Notes: generated from the sequence alone by a model not told the origin. A stretch of 5,273 bases of DNA from SMTZ1-83 sp048883405 (GCA_048883405.1 JBHLQS010000197.1:1-5273); one strand, 5' to 3'. Positions 1 through 5,264 are shown, counted from the first letter of the stretch. Program-made: numbers and translations.

Positions 1-63
1 AAGCATAGATGCGCCACGCTAGATGTACCTATTACTTTACACACATAGGACGTGTTATCGACA

Positions 64-525
64 ATGTTCAGAACTATTATGGCGCTTTTGATCGCCTTAG
101 TTGTTGCTATCCTAATTGGTGCCTTTCAAATCCTCGGTCTGGATCTAGCCGCGATACAAACCGCTCTGAATTCGCCCGGTCTGACTGATTGGGTGCAATT
201 ACAGGGTGGGCTCCTTTTCGGCCAGCTCATCTTTCCATACAGTTTTGCTATAGCCGGTGTGTACACACCACTTGTGGCACTAGGAGTCGCCGGATTCATT
301 GCTGGGCTGATTTCAAAGAGTGGCGTGAGAATGCTCTTTGTTTCTCTGATTGCTATAGGCCTCTTCTTTGTTGGATATGTTGTTCTTACAATGGGACTGT
401 CCGCAACCGACCTAGACGCGATGGCCACATTGGCACAGAACATAGCAATCGATCTTGGTGTGTCTTTTGCGCTCCTGTTCGTACCAGGCATCATCGGAGC
501 TTCACTCACCGCTGAGGAATACTAA
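64..525 (+). CDS. Small four-helix integral membrane protein, function unknown
   Basis: I do not recognise the family. From the ATG at 64 the protein has 153 residues, and a GTG at 52 would add four. An AGGA at 47-50 is only one base from the GTG but 13 bases from the ATG, so the ATG is the better though imperfect choice. Hydropathy read by eye suggests four membrane segments, at about residues 4-26, 61-83, 89-111 and 127-147. The only basic residues are Arg3 near the N-terminus and Lys85/Arg89 between helices 2 and 3. Acidic residues sit in the loops before helix 2 and between helices 3 and 4. By the positive-inside rule this gives both termini in the cytoplasm. There is no signal-peptide cleavage site, metal motif or catalytic motif. 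Helices 2 and 3 are rich in Gly and Ala, as in tightly packed helical bundles. It converges on the DHH gene and has no visible functional partner here. Confidence 0.7.
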   Translation: MFRTIMALLIALVVAILIGAFQILGLDLAAIQTALNSPGLTDWVQLQGGLLFGQLIFPYSFAIAGVYTPLVALGVAGFIAGLISKSGVRMLFVSLIAIGLFFVGYVVLTMGLSATDLDAMATLAQNIAIDLGVSFALLFVPGIIGASLTAEEY

Positions 526-539
526 TTCCGGTACGGAAT
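525..539. repeat. Perfect inverted repeat at the stop codon of the membrane-protein gene
   Basis: ATTCCG and CGGAAT form a perfect six-base inverted repeat around a three-base GTA loop, beginning at the last base of the TAA stop. It lies in the 33-base gap between two convergent genes, so the transcript of either gene could fold it. No T-tract follows directly on either strand, so it could be an mRNA 3'-end hairpin or simply chance. Confidence 0.4.
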
Positions 540-550
540 ATACACTCCAG

Positions 551-581
551 AGGGGGTCCTATCCCCCTTCCTGTCTTTTTT
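551..581 (+). terminator. Hairpin plus T-tract terminator for the membrane-protein gene
   Basis: AGGGGG (551-556) pairs with CCCCCT (563-568) around a six-base loop. A pyrimidine-rich run ending in six Ts (576-581) follows. A T-rich run downstream of a stop codon is the usual archaeal termination signal, and the hairpin strengthens the call. The right arm and T-run lie inside the last codons of the opposing DHH gene, where they encode its C-terminal Lys-Arg-Gln-Glu-Gly-Gly on the other strand. Confidence 0.5.
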
Positions 582-2097
582 CTGTAATTTCCTTCATGAG
601 TGCATCTTTTCTTAGGAGGATTCTTGAAAGAACAAGATCTATCGATACCAGGTCCAGATAGTCATCGATGTAGTCAGCGTGGACAAATGCACCCGCTGCC
701 ATTGGGTGTCCGCCCGCCTCCACAACTTCCCGACCTATTGCTTCATTAATTTGCTCACCAACCCGGACAAATGATTCTTTGAGATTGATACCTTTGTTCA
801 CGAGGCTCTGCCTTGCCCGACCTGATATCTTGATGAGCTGGCTTTCTTCAGTGCTGTTAGTGCTGACTCCAATGATTGGCTTGTCTATTGGCACGATTCT
901 AGAGCCTTGAGCCATACCTATGACAATACCAATGATTGTATCTGAAGTGAGTGGGTCCCTAACTACGTACATTCCCTCCATCTCAGTATACTTGTTTTCT
1001 TCTAGCCTTCTCAAAGCAGCTGCAAGATTTGCACGATGTTGTTGTAGAAGCGCAGTACCTTCTTGATATGCATCTTCATTCCCGAGGCAAATTTCGACTC
1101 CAACATGTGGCTGTCTATTCCGGCCACAGGCATTCAGAAGAGTTGAGAATTCCTTTGCAGAACGCATTTCAGTTTCTTCGGGCCGACCGATTAATGTGAT
1201 GACGTCCCCAACTATTCCTGTTGCAATTCTTGGATCACCGTAGACCTCAATGATATAGTCAATTAGATATTGAATGACTACCTGCTTCTCCGTCTTCGGC
1301 AATCCAGCCCAAATCCTCCAATTGTCATCAGTATCCTTTACTGGTATCTTCAGTTGCTCAAAGACGCCATAGCATGCTGCCTCATTTCCGGTAATCCCCG
1401 GTAGATAGGGTTCTGTAGCATATTCAAGCAAATAGGGCAGAGGTCTTGTATTAATGCCAAAAAAGGTGAGATCCTTTCCTACCTTGATGTATCCCGATTC
1501 TTCGCCTAGCTGGACAATCTCTTGGTTTATTCCTTGGAATCCCTTGCCGTAGTAATCCTGCAGGTCTCCTGTCGCACCTACAATTGCCAATTCTGTGAGG
1601 TCCACATTCTCATTAGAGAGGGCATATGCTACTAAGAACGCGATCCCTGCTCCAGATATGTCATATCCTCCGTCGAGTCCGTGATTGTTCGGATTAATCT
1701 CTATTATTGAATCTACACTTCTTTCTATCTCAACCTCCTCGTGCGGCAGATGATGATCGAGCACGATTATTCGTTCAACACTGTTCTTCGTAGCGATCGA
1801 TTCCTTGATCAGCCTCATCTGTCCTGTTCCAAGGTCGCTGAAGACCAAGAGGTCTGGCTTGTTCTCTTTGATTAGCTCTTCAACATCAATGATAGTTTCC
1901 GAGTTCAGCTGATGGATGTTTCGCCAAACAACATCTTTGCCCTCCCTCTCTAGCATCTTCACGACAATTGAGAGAGCACTAATTCCATCGGCGTCAATAT
2001 GCGAGACTGCGAGGACTTTGCGCGAGGCACGAATTGCCTCTACTGCCTCACTAATTCTCTCCTGCATGGAACTTGGTAGTACTGCTAATATTGACAC
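559..2097 (-). CDS. recJ: Archaeal GAN/RecJ-like DHH-DHHA1 nuclease (Cdc45-related)
   Basis: This 512-residue protein has the full DHH-DHHA1 layout. Motif I is SHIDADG at 32-38, the motif II aspartate is D88, motif III is the DHH triad at 114-116, and motif IV is GDLQD at 177-181. An archaeal-type LNACGR and CLG block lies at 321-339, and the DHHA1 GGH substrate-binding motif is at 462-464. Spacing and order follow the euryarchaeal GINS-associated nuclease GAN, which is slightly shorter. GAN-type proteins are Mn-dependent single-strand exonucleases that bind GINS in the replicative helicase complex and are related to eukaryotic Cdc45. Every metal ligand is present, so the protein should be catalytic. 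The GTG start has no well-placed Shine-Dalgarno, but a TATA-like element about 35 bases upstream suggests a very short leader. The next in-frame ATG is residue 11, still before motif I. Whether it binds GINS cannot be judged from sequence. Confidence 0.93.
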   Translation of the reverse strand: MSILAVLPSSMQERISEAVEAIRASRKVLAVSHIDADGISALSIVVKMLEREGKDVVWRNIHQLNSETIIDVEELIKENKPDLLVFSDLGTGQMRLIKESIATKNSVERIIVLDHHLPHEEVEIERSVDSIIEINPNNHGLDGGYDISGAGIAFLVAYALSNENVDLTELAIVGATGDLQDYYGKGFQGINQEIVQLGEESGYIKVGKDLTFFGINTRPLPYLLEYATEPYLPGITGNEAACYGVFEQLKIPVKDTDDNWRIWAGLPKTEKQVVIQYLIDYIIEVYGDPRIATGIVGDVITLIGRPEETEMRSAKEFSTLLNACGRNRQPHVGVEICLGNEDAYQEGTALLQQHRANLAAALRRLEENKYTEMEGMYVVRDPLTSDTIIGIVIGMAQGSRIVPIDKPIIGVSTNSTEESQLIKISGRARQSLVNKGINLKESFVRVGEQINEAIGREVVEAGGHPMAAGAFVHADYIDDYLDLVSIDLVLSRILLRKDALMKEITEKRQEGG

Positions 2098-2127
2098 CTT
2101 TGTTCTTGTAAGCTTCTTAAGAGCGAC

Positions 2128-2135
2128 AATATAAG
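2128..2135 (-). promoter_or_regulatory. TATA-box candidate for the DHH nuclease gene
   Basis: On the - strand this reads CTTATATT, close to the archaeal TATA consensus. Its centre is about 35 bases before the GTG start. Archaeal transcription starts about 26 bases after the TATA centre, so initiation near 2105 would leave a leader of about eight bases. That explains the absence of a spaced ribosome-binding site. There is no strong BRE upstream. Confidence 0.45.
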
Positions 2136-2170
2136 TAGGCCTCTCTGGAAGGCTGAGTAATTTGATCTAC

Positions 2171-2509
2171 TCATTCGGCTCCGCGCATCACTCTTGAGAG
2201 GGCTAGAAAAATCACCAGAAACACACTTGCTACAGCTGCTAGGGCCTTTGCTATCTTTTGCCAGTTAGTCAATGGAACCTCAAACTCTCGAAGCGCATTA
2301 GTGACTCTTTTGAGATAGACTCTAGTTTCTGTGTAGAGTGCTTCTTGGTCATCAATTCTGGTTGAATACTCAGACCAGCTTTTGTAATAAGGTGCTTCAG
2401 GACTTGTCTGGAGCCATTCATACCAGGCTGCCAGTATCTTTTCTCTATGCGGTTCAGGGAACTGTTCAATGCTTTTTCTTACGCTGTTTTCCCAGTCGTT
2501 AGGCAACAT
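2171..2509 (-). CDS. Small C-tail-anchored membrane protein, function unknown
   Basis: I know of no matching family. From the ATG at 2509 it has 112 residues. An AAGGGGTG seven bases before that ATG supports this start over an upstream TTG at 2551 (126 residues). The first 85 or so residues are soluble, with many aromatic and charged residues (Trp and Tyr cluster at 29-48). A predicted amphipathic helix covers about 57-78. One hydrophobic stretch at about 87-105 is followed by only a few residues ending in Arg-Gly-Ala-Glu. This is the geometry of a tail-anchored protein: soluble domain in the cytoplasm, C-terminal anchor, and probable post-translational insertion by a Get3/TRC40-type route. 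It lies 142 bases downstream of the coiled-coil gene and 73 bases upstream of the DHH gene, all on the same strand. Being next to the coiled-coil gene suggests a partnership but does not prove it. Confidence 0.7.
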   Translation of the reverse strand: MLPNDWENSVRKSIEQFPEPHREKILAAWYEWLQTSPEAPYYKSWSEYSTRIDDQEALYTETRVYLKRVTNALREFEVPLTNWQKIAKALAAVASVFLVIFLALSRVMRGAE

Positions 2510-2516
2510 CAATGCG

Positions 2517-2524
2517 CACCCCTT
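2517..2524 (-). promoter_or_regulatory. Ribosome-binding site deciding the tail-anchored gene start
   Basis: AAGGGGTG on the - strand lies seven bases before the ATG at 2509. It resembles the anti-Shine-Dalgarno target with mismatches. The competing TTG at 2551 has only a GAGG directly abutting it, which is too close to work well. Confidence 0.4.
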
Positions 2525-2565
2525 TATTCTCCCAGCCAAGGGATAGTTCAACCTCGCCGGGATTG

Positions 2566-2573
2566 TTATTAAG
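2566..2573 (-). promoter_or_regulatory. Proximal TATA-like element for the tail-anchored gene
   Basis: It reads CTTAATAA on the - strand. Transcription from here would begin near 2543, after the first base of the TTG at 2551, leaving a leader of about 33 bases before the ATG at 2509. This fits the shorter protein. A second candidate lies further upstream. Confidence 0.3.
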
Positions 2574-2593
2574 TATTCACCAGATTTTGTCCG

Positions 2594-2602
2594 CTTTTAA
2601 AG
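2594..2602 (-). promoter_or_regulatory. Distal TATA-like element for the tail-anchored gene
   Basis: It reads CTTTAAAAG on the - strand and predicts initiation near 2572. That allows a leader of about 62 bases to the ATG at 2509, or about 21 bases to the TTG at 2551. The core is nearly symmetric and could also be read on the + strand, but no + strand gene follows. Confidence 0.35.
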
Positions 2603-2640
2603 GGTAATAAGGATGCAGTTCTGGAAGCGCGCGCATCTCG

Positions 2641-2652
2641 AAATGCGCATTT
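2641..2652. repeat. 12-bp perfect palindrome at the stop of the coiled-coil gene
   Basis: AAATGCGCATTT is its own reverse complement and includes one base of the TAA stop. Its ATGCGC also pairs with GCGCAT at 2631-2636, at the end of an alternating GC run, giving a six-base stem with a six-base loop. It could be a protein-binding site for the downstream promoter or a 3'-end hairpin. No T-tract follows on the - strand, so it is not a clear terminator. Confidence 0.4.
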
Positions 2653-3173
2653 TATCGTACTTGAGATACTTCCTTTTGCCAGTCCTTGAGATCATTCCTG
2701 AGTTTCTGAACGTCGGACGGATTGATGGGATCCACTCTTCCGTATGTCTTTAGAATTCTCACCCATCTCTGCATTTTCACAACAAGCTGGCCTAGTCCAC
2801 CTCTTTGCTCGAGAGTGCTGGCTGCTTGAGCTATTTTGATAGACAGGTCGCTGGCAATGACTCCTTCTCGAACCTGTGAATCTAGAGTATCAAGTACTGC
2901 CTGCAGACTCGAAACAGCTCCTTTCTGTTGAAGGGTTGTAGCTTCTGCAGGTCTTGCCAGACCAGAAGCGGATATGTCCTCTATCTTTGCCAAGAGTTCG
3001 TCGAGCTTTTCACTATTGGATGCAACTGCTAGTGAAATCTCGGAGTTGGAGTCCTGGACCTCCGTTATTTTTGAGAGGACATCGATCATTCTGTTAAGCA
3101 TCTGTGTAAGCCTTTCGATTGCTCCATTGATTTCAGTTAGCTTGGCTCTAACATACGTATCATCGTCACTCAT
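2652..3173 (-). CDS. Coiled-coil protein, function unknown
   Basis: No family is recognised. AGAAGG lies seven bases before the ATG at 3173, so this start (173 residues) is preferred over an ATG two codons upstream (3179). The N-terminal half is a strong coiled coil. Hydrophobic residues keep a strict 3-4 spacing from Leu12 to Ile36 (L12, I15, I19, L22, L26, M29, L33, I36). After one phase shift near Val39 the pattern continues to about Ile67, with Asn at two core positions. Polar core Asn is typical of parallel dimers. A short linker with Pro75 leads to a mostly helical C-terminal region (about 81-173). This region has two glycine-marked turns and Trp137/Trp165, and no enzymatic motif. There is no signal peptide or membrane segment, so it is probably cytoplasmic. 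It is the first gene of the - strand block and is followed by the tail-anchored protein gene. Confidence 0.75.
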   Translation of the reverse strand: MSDDDTYVRAKLTEINGAIERLTQMLNRMIDVLSKITEVQDSNSEISLAVASNSEKLDELLAKIEDISASGLARPAEATTLQQKGAVSSLQAVLDTLDSQVREGVIASDLSIKIAQAASTLEQRGGLGQLVVKMQRWVRILKTYGRVDPINPSDVQKLRNDLKDWQKEVSQVR

Positions 3174-3288
3174 TCGCATCCCTTCTGATATGTTGGTCGT
3201 TCGGGATTGTCGCCTGTATGGTGGTGATTGAAGGGCTCATCACATTAAGCTTTCTGTGGTGCAAGTGAAAGCAGTACCTAACTTAAGA

Positions 3289-3298
3289 CCTTTATAGG
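3289..3298 (+). promoter_or_regulatory. TATA-box candidate for the cupin gene
   Basis: CCTTTATAGG is centred about 55 bases before the cupin start. Initiation about 26 bases downstream, near 3320, would leave a leader of roughly 29 bases containing the GGAGG ribosome-binding site. Spacing is good on both sides. The 3174-3348 region is a divergent promoter region. On its - strand side only a weak CTTAATG (3243-3249) is seen for the coiled-coil gene. Confidence 0.5.
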
Positions 3299-3334
3299 AC
3301 GATTTTTCAGACACTTCAATAACCGCTTCTTTCT

Positions 3335-3339
3335 GGAGG
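3335..3339 (+). promoter_or_regulatory. Shine-Dalgarno supporting a TTG start of the cupin
   Basis: GGAGG lies nine bases before TTG (3349). The next in-frame candidate, a GTG at 3358, would be 18 bases away. This site therefore decides for the rare TTG initiation codon. Confidence 0.6.
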
Positions 3340-3348
3340 CTGCAGCTA

Positions 3349-3699
3349 TTGTACGTTGTGAACTATGAAGAACGTGAACAAACTGAAGTTCCATTGCCGG
3401 GAGTTACCAAGACGACGATGCGTTGGCTAATTGGAAAACGTACAGGTGCTAGGACATATGCTATGAGATTCTTTGAGATGCAGCCTGGAGGCATAATCCC
3501 AATTCACGCTCATGGTGAAGAGCATGAAATATTCGTTCTGAGCGGTGAAGCCAAAGTGTTGGGAGAGAGCAACAAGGATGTGGCGAAGAAGGACGATGTG
3601 GTCTTCATTCCTCCTAATCATCCTCATGGCTATGACAACACTCAGGGAACGGAAGTATTCAGTTTCATCTGTGTTATTCCATTGCGAGATGAGAAATAG
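3349..3699 (+). CDS. Single-domain cupin with four-histidine metal site (TM1459-like)
   Basis: This 116-residue protein is one cupin barrel. Motif 1 spans about residues 47-66, with GGIIPIHAHGEEHE followed by FVLSG. Motif 2 spans about 82-97, with PPNHPHGYDN. The likely metal ligands are His53, His55, His59 and His93. Most cupins have Glu in the third position. A His there, inside HxHxxEHE, is characteristic of the small manganese cupin TM1459 of Thermotoga maritima, which this protein matches in length and in the ending (Phe-xx-Cys-x-Ile-Pro). TM1459-type proteins bind Mn or Cu and can carry out oxidative chemistry in vitro, but their physiological substrate is unclear. The fold is certain and the activity is not. 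It has its own promoter and a good GGAGG, and is probably co-transcribed with the HAD gene that starts 65 bases after its stop. No signal peptide is visible, so it should be cytoplasmic. Confidence 0.92.
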   Translation: MYVVNYEEREQTEVPLPGVTKTTMRWLIGKRTGARTYAMRFFEMQPGGIIPIHAHGEEHEIFVLSGEAKVLGESNKDVAKKDDVVFIPPNHPHGYDNTQGTEVFSFICVIPLRDEK

Positions 3700-3764
3700 G
3701 AAGGCTGTTGTGCCTTGGAGTCACATTCTTTTACTGGCTAATCGAAGCAGGATATGTGTCCAGG

Positions 3765-4571
3765 ATGGATATTCGTGAGAAGAGCCTTTGGCTATTTGAT
3801 GTGGACAACACCATCATTAGGGATATTGACCATCCCGATGTTTTCGAAGATGCAATGAGTCTTTGGAACGCGTTAAGGGATAAACGAAAGACAACTGCCA
3901 TTCTCACAAATATCGGGCGTCTATCTTCTCGACAGATTCATGATGTATTGGAATCAGTCGGATTTGGCATTGAGCTCGAGAAGACCTTCAGCGCTGGTGC
4001 AGCAGCAGCAGCCTACGTACACAATCGTTCACCTGGTGCAAGATGCCTCGTAATCAGCGAGGGTGGAGCCACTGAGGACTTTGTAGCAAGAGGCCTTAAT
4101 GTGGTTAACAATCCGCCAATTGAATTTGTGGCTGTCGCAGCAGATCGAGGTCTCACTTATGCCGAACTCAATTTCGCGACGAAAATGGTTCGAGAGGGTG
4201 CACAGCTCATCTGCATCAGTGGCAGCTACGACTACAAGGGAATCTATCTCGGAACTGAGGATGTCTATATTGGAGAGCTGTCGATTGTAGCAGCCATTGA
4301 ACATGCCACTGGTGTCACCTCTGTTGTTGTTGGAAAGCCATTGCCTGAGATATTCACAGAAACGATGACCATCCTTGGCTTCAAAGCTAATGAAGCGGTG
4401 ATGGTTGGTGATAATCCGGCTTCAGACGTAGCAGGTGGTAACGCCGCTGGAATGACCACAATTCTTGTGAACCGCAATCCAGACGATATTGTTCAATTTG
4501 ATTCTCAGGGGTATGACCAAAAGCCCGATATTGAAGTGGACAGCTTGGAAGAGGTCATCAGGTTTTTGTAG
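3765..4571 (+). CDS. NagD-like HAD superfamily hydrolase (subfamily IIA type)
   Basis: The protein has 268 residues from the ATG at 3765. HAD motif I is DVDNT at 12-16, with the nucleophile Asp12 and acid/base Asp14. Motif II is Thr48 in LTNIGR, motif III is Lys191 in GKPLPEIF, and motif IV is GDNPASD at 215-221. A cap of about 140 residues between motifs II and III, with a TYAEL segment, matches NagD/p-nitrophenylphosphatase (C2-cap) enzymes. These dephosphorylate small metabolites such as phosphoglycolate, sugar phosphates or nucleotides. Two things differ from typical NagD: Asn15 replaces the usual Gly of DxDG, and the cap substrate loop reads SGSYD where NPD is usual. The substrate may therefore differ. 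An in-frame TTG at 3708 after AGGAAGG would add a hydrophobic 19-residue extension. I judge it unlikely, because the HAD core normally starts close to the N-terminus. It sits downstream of the cupin and overlaps the GTPase gene tail to tail. Confidence 0.87.
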   Translation: MDIREKSLWLFDVDNTIIRDIDHPDVFEDAMSLWNALRDKRKTTAILTNIGRLSSRQIHDVLESVGFGIELEKTFSAGAAAAAYVHNRSPGARCLVISEGGATEDFVARGLNVVNNPPIEFVAVAADRGLTYAELNFATKMVREGAQLICISGSYDYKGIYLGTEDVYIGELSIVAAIEHATGVTSVVVGKPLPEIFTETMTILGFKANEAVMVGDNPASDVAGGNAAGMTTILVNRNPDDIVQFDSQGYDQKPDIEVDSLEEVIRFL

Positions 4572-5214
4572 ACGACTTCTTCTTTGAAATCCCTTTCTTG
4601 GAGGATTTTGACTTCTTAGCTGATGTCTTCTTCAGTGATTCTTTCGACCAATCATGCCTCTTTGGAACTATGCCTTGAGCTTCCTCATGAACCATTTTGC
4701 CAGCGATTGCAAATAGATCTGTGATATTCGAACCGTCGAGGGCACTTGTGAGGACATAGGGGGCTTTAATTCTCTTGGCATATTTGCTAATGTCCTCCTC
4801 CTCAATACGATGCGGTTTCTTGTCCACCTTATTGGCGACAACCACTACTGGGACTCTTTCGCCAATATTCTCATCTGCTTCGTTGAGCCATTTTGGTAAT
4901 TGATTGAAGGTTCGCTTTCGAGTGATATCGCACATGAGCACAAGTCCCGTAGCACCATCATAGAATGACTTTCGTAATTCTTTGAAGACCTCTTGGCCTG
5001 CCATGTCCCATAGAATCAGCTTTATCGTCGCTTTATTCTTGCCCTTTCCCAACGTTAGTGTGCGACTAGAATGCTGGACACCTACTGTTGATTTGTAGTC
5101 ATATCTGAACCAACCATGGGCCCATCGATTCACAGTGCTAGTCTTTCCCACGCTTTCAGCTCCAATGATGCATATTTTGTAGACATACTTGGATTTGATT
5201 ATGGTGGACTCCAT
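4558..5214 (-). CDS. Rab/Ras-like small GTPase with polybasic Ser/Lys tail
   Basis: The 218-residue protein carries a complete small-GTPase core. G1 is GAESVGKTS at 18-26, G2 is Thr43 in STVGVQ, and G3 is WDMAGQE at 69-75 with the catalytic Gln74. G4 is NKVD at 128-131 and G5 is TSA at 156-158. The sequence between the boxes reads like the Rab family. Such GTPases are abundant in Asgard archaea. Bacterial MglA-type proteins usually lack this combination. It should bind and hydrolyse GTP as a molecular switch in the cytoplasm or at the membrane. Residues 185-218 form a tail with 13 Lys and 9 Ser and no Cys. The only cysteines are 15 and 95, inside the core. Prenylation is therefore excluded, and membrane contact, if any, would be electrostatic. 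The ATG has no clear Shine-Dalgarno. Its last 14 bases overlap the HAD gene on the other strand. No GEF, GAP or longin/roadblock partner lies in the window. Confidence 0.95.
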   Translation of the reverse strand: MESTIIKSKYVYKICIIGAESVGKTSTVNRWAHGWFRYDYKSTVGVQHSSRTLTLGKGKNKATIKLILWDMAGQEVFKELRKSFYDGATGLVLMCDITRKRTFNQLPKWLNEADENIGERVPVVVVANKVDKKPHRIEEEDISKYAKRIKAPYVLTSALDGSNITDLFAIAGKMVHEEAQGIVPKRHDWSKESLKKTSAKKSKSSKKGISKKKSSTKT

Positions 5215-5257
5215 CTTCTCAACTCATCCCACGACGAATGCAAAAGCGGATTTGAGG

Positions 5258-5264
5258 CATAAGG
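5258..5264 (-). promoter_or_regulatory. Possible TATA element of the GTPase gene
   Basis: It reads CCTTATG on the - strand, centred about 47 bases before the ATG. This predicts initiation near 5235 and a leader of about 20 bases. The match is weak and the window ends nine bases further on, so the upstream context is missing. Confidence 0.25.

Noticed and set aside
1916..2134. Open frame on the + strand across the DHH gene start, and similar open frames opposite or shifted within other genes.
   Set aside because: They lie wholly or mostly within well-supported genes, lack ribosome-binding sites and have compositions unlike real proteins.
2171..2509. The tail-anchored protein as a SNARE-like fusion protein.
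   Set aside because: The soluble part lacks the long heptad repeat and central ionic-layer residue of a SNARE motif. Only the C-terminal anchor is shared.
2631..2648. GCGCAT/ATGCGC hairpin as a terminator of the coiled-coil gene.
   Set aside because: On the - strand no T-tract follows the stem. The TTTT lies on the + strand side, where there is no gene to terminate.
3708..3764. TTG start at 3708 giving the HAD protein a 19-residue hydrophobic N-terminal extension.
   Set aside because: The AGGAAGG is only three bases from the TTG, a membrane or signal segment is unexpected for a cytoplasmic HAD enzyme, and the core normally begins near the N-terminus, as it does from the ATG at 3765.
4558..5214. 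Assignment of the GTPase to the bacterial MglA group.
   Set aside because: The WDMAGQE box, NKVD, TSA and spacing fit Rab/Ras-type proteins better. This is a reading by eye and no tree was computed.
559..5214. A single new system linking nuclease, cupin, phosphatase and GTPase.
   Set aside because: The genes are on alternating strands with separate promoters and belong to unrelated pathways. Shared function is not supported by anything seen here.
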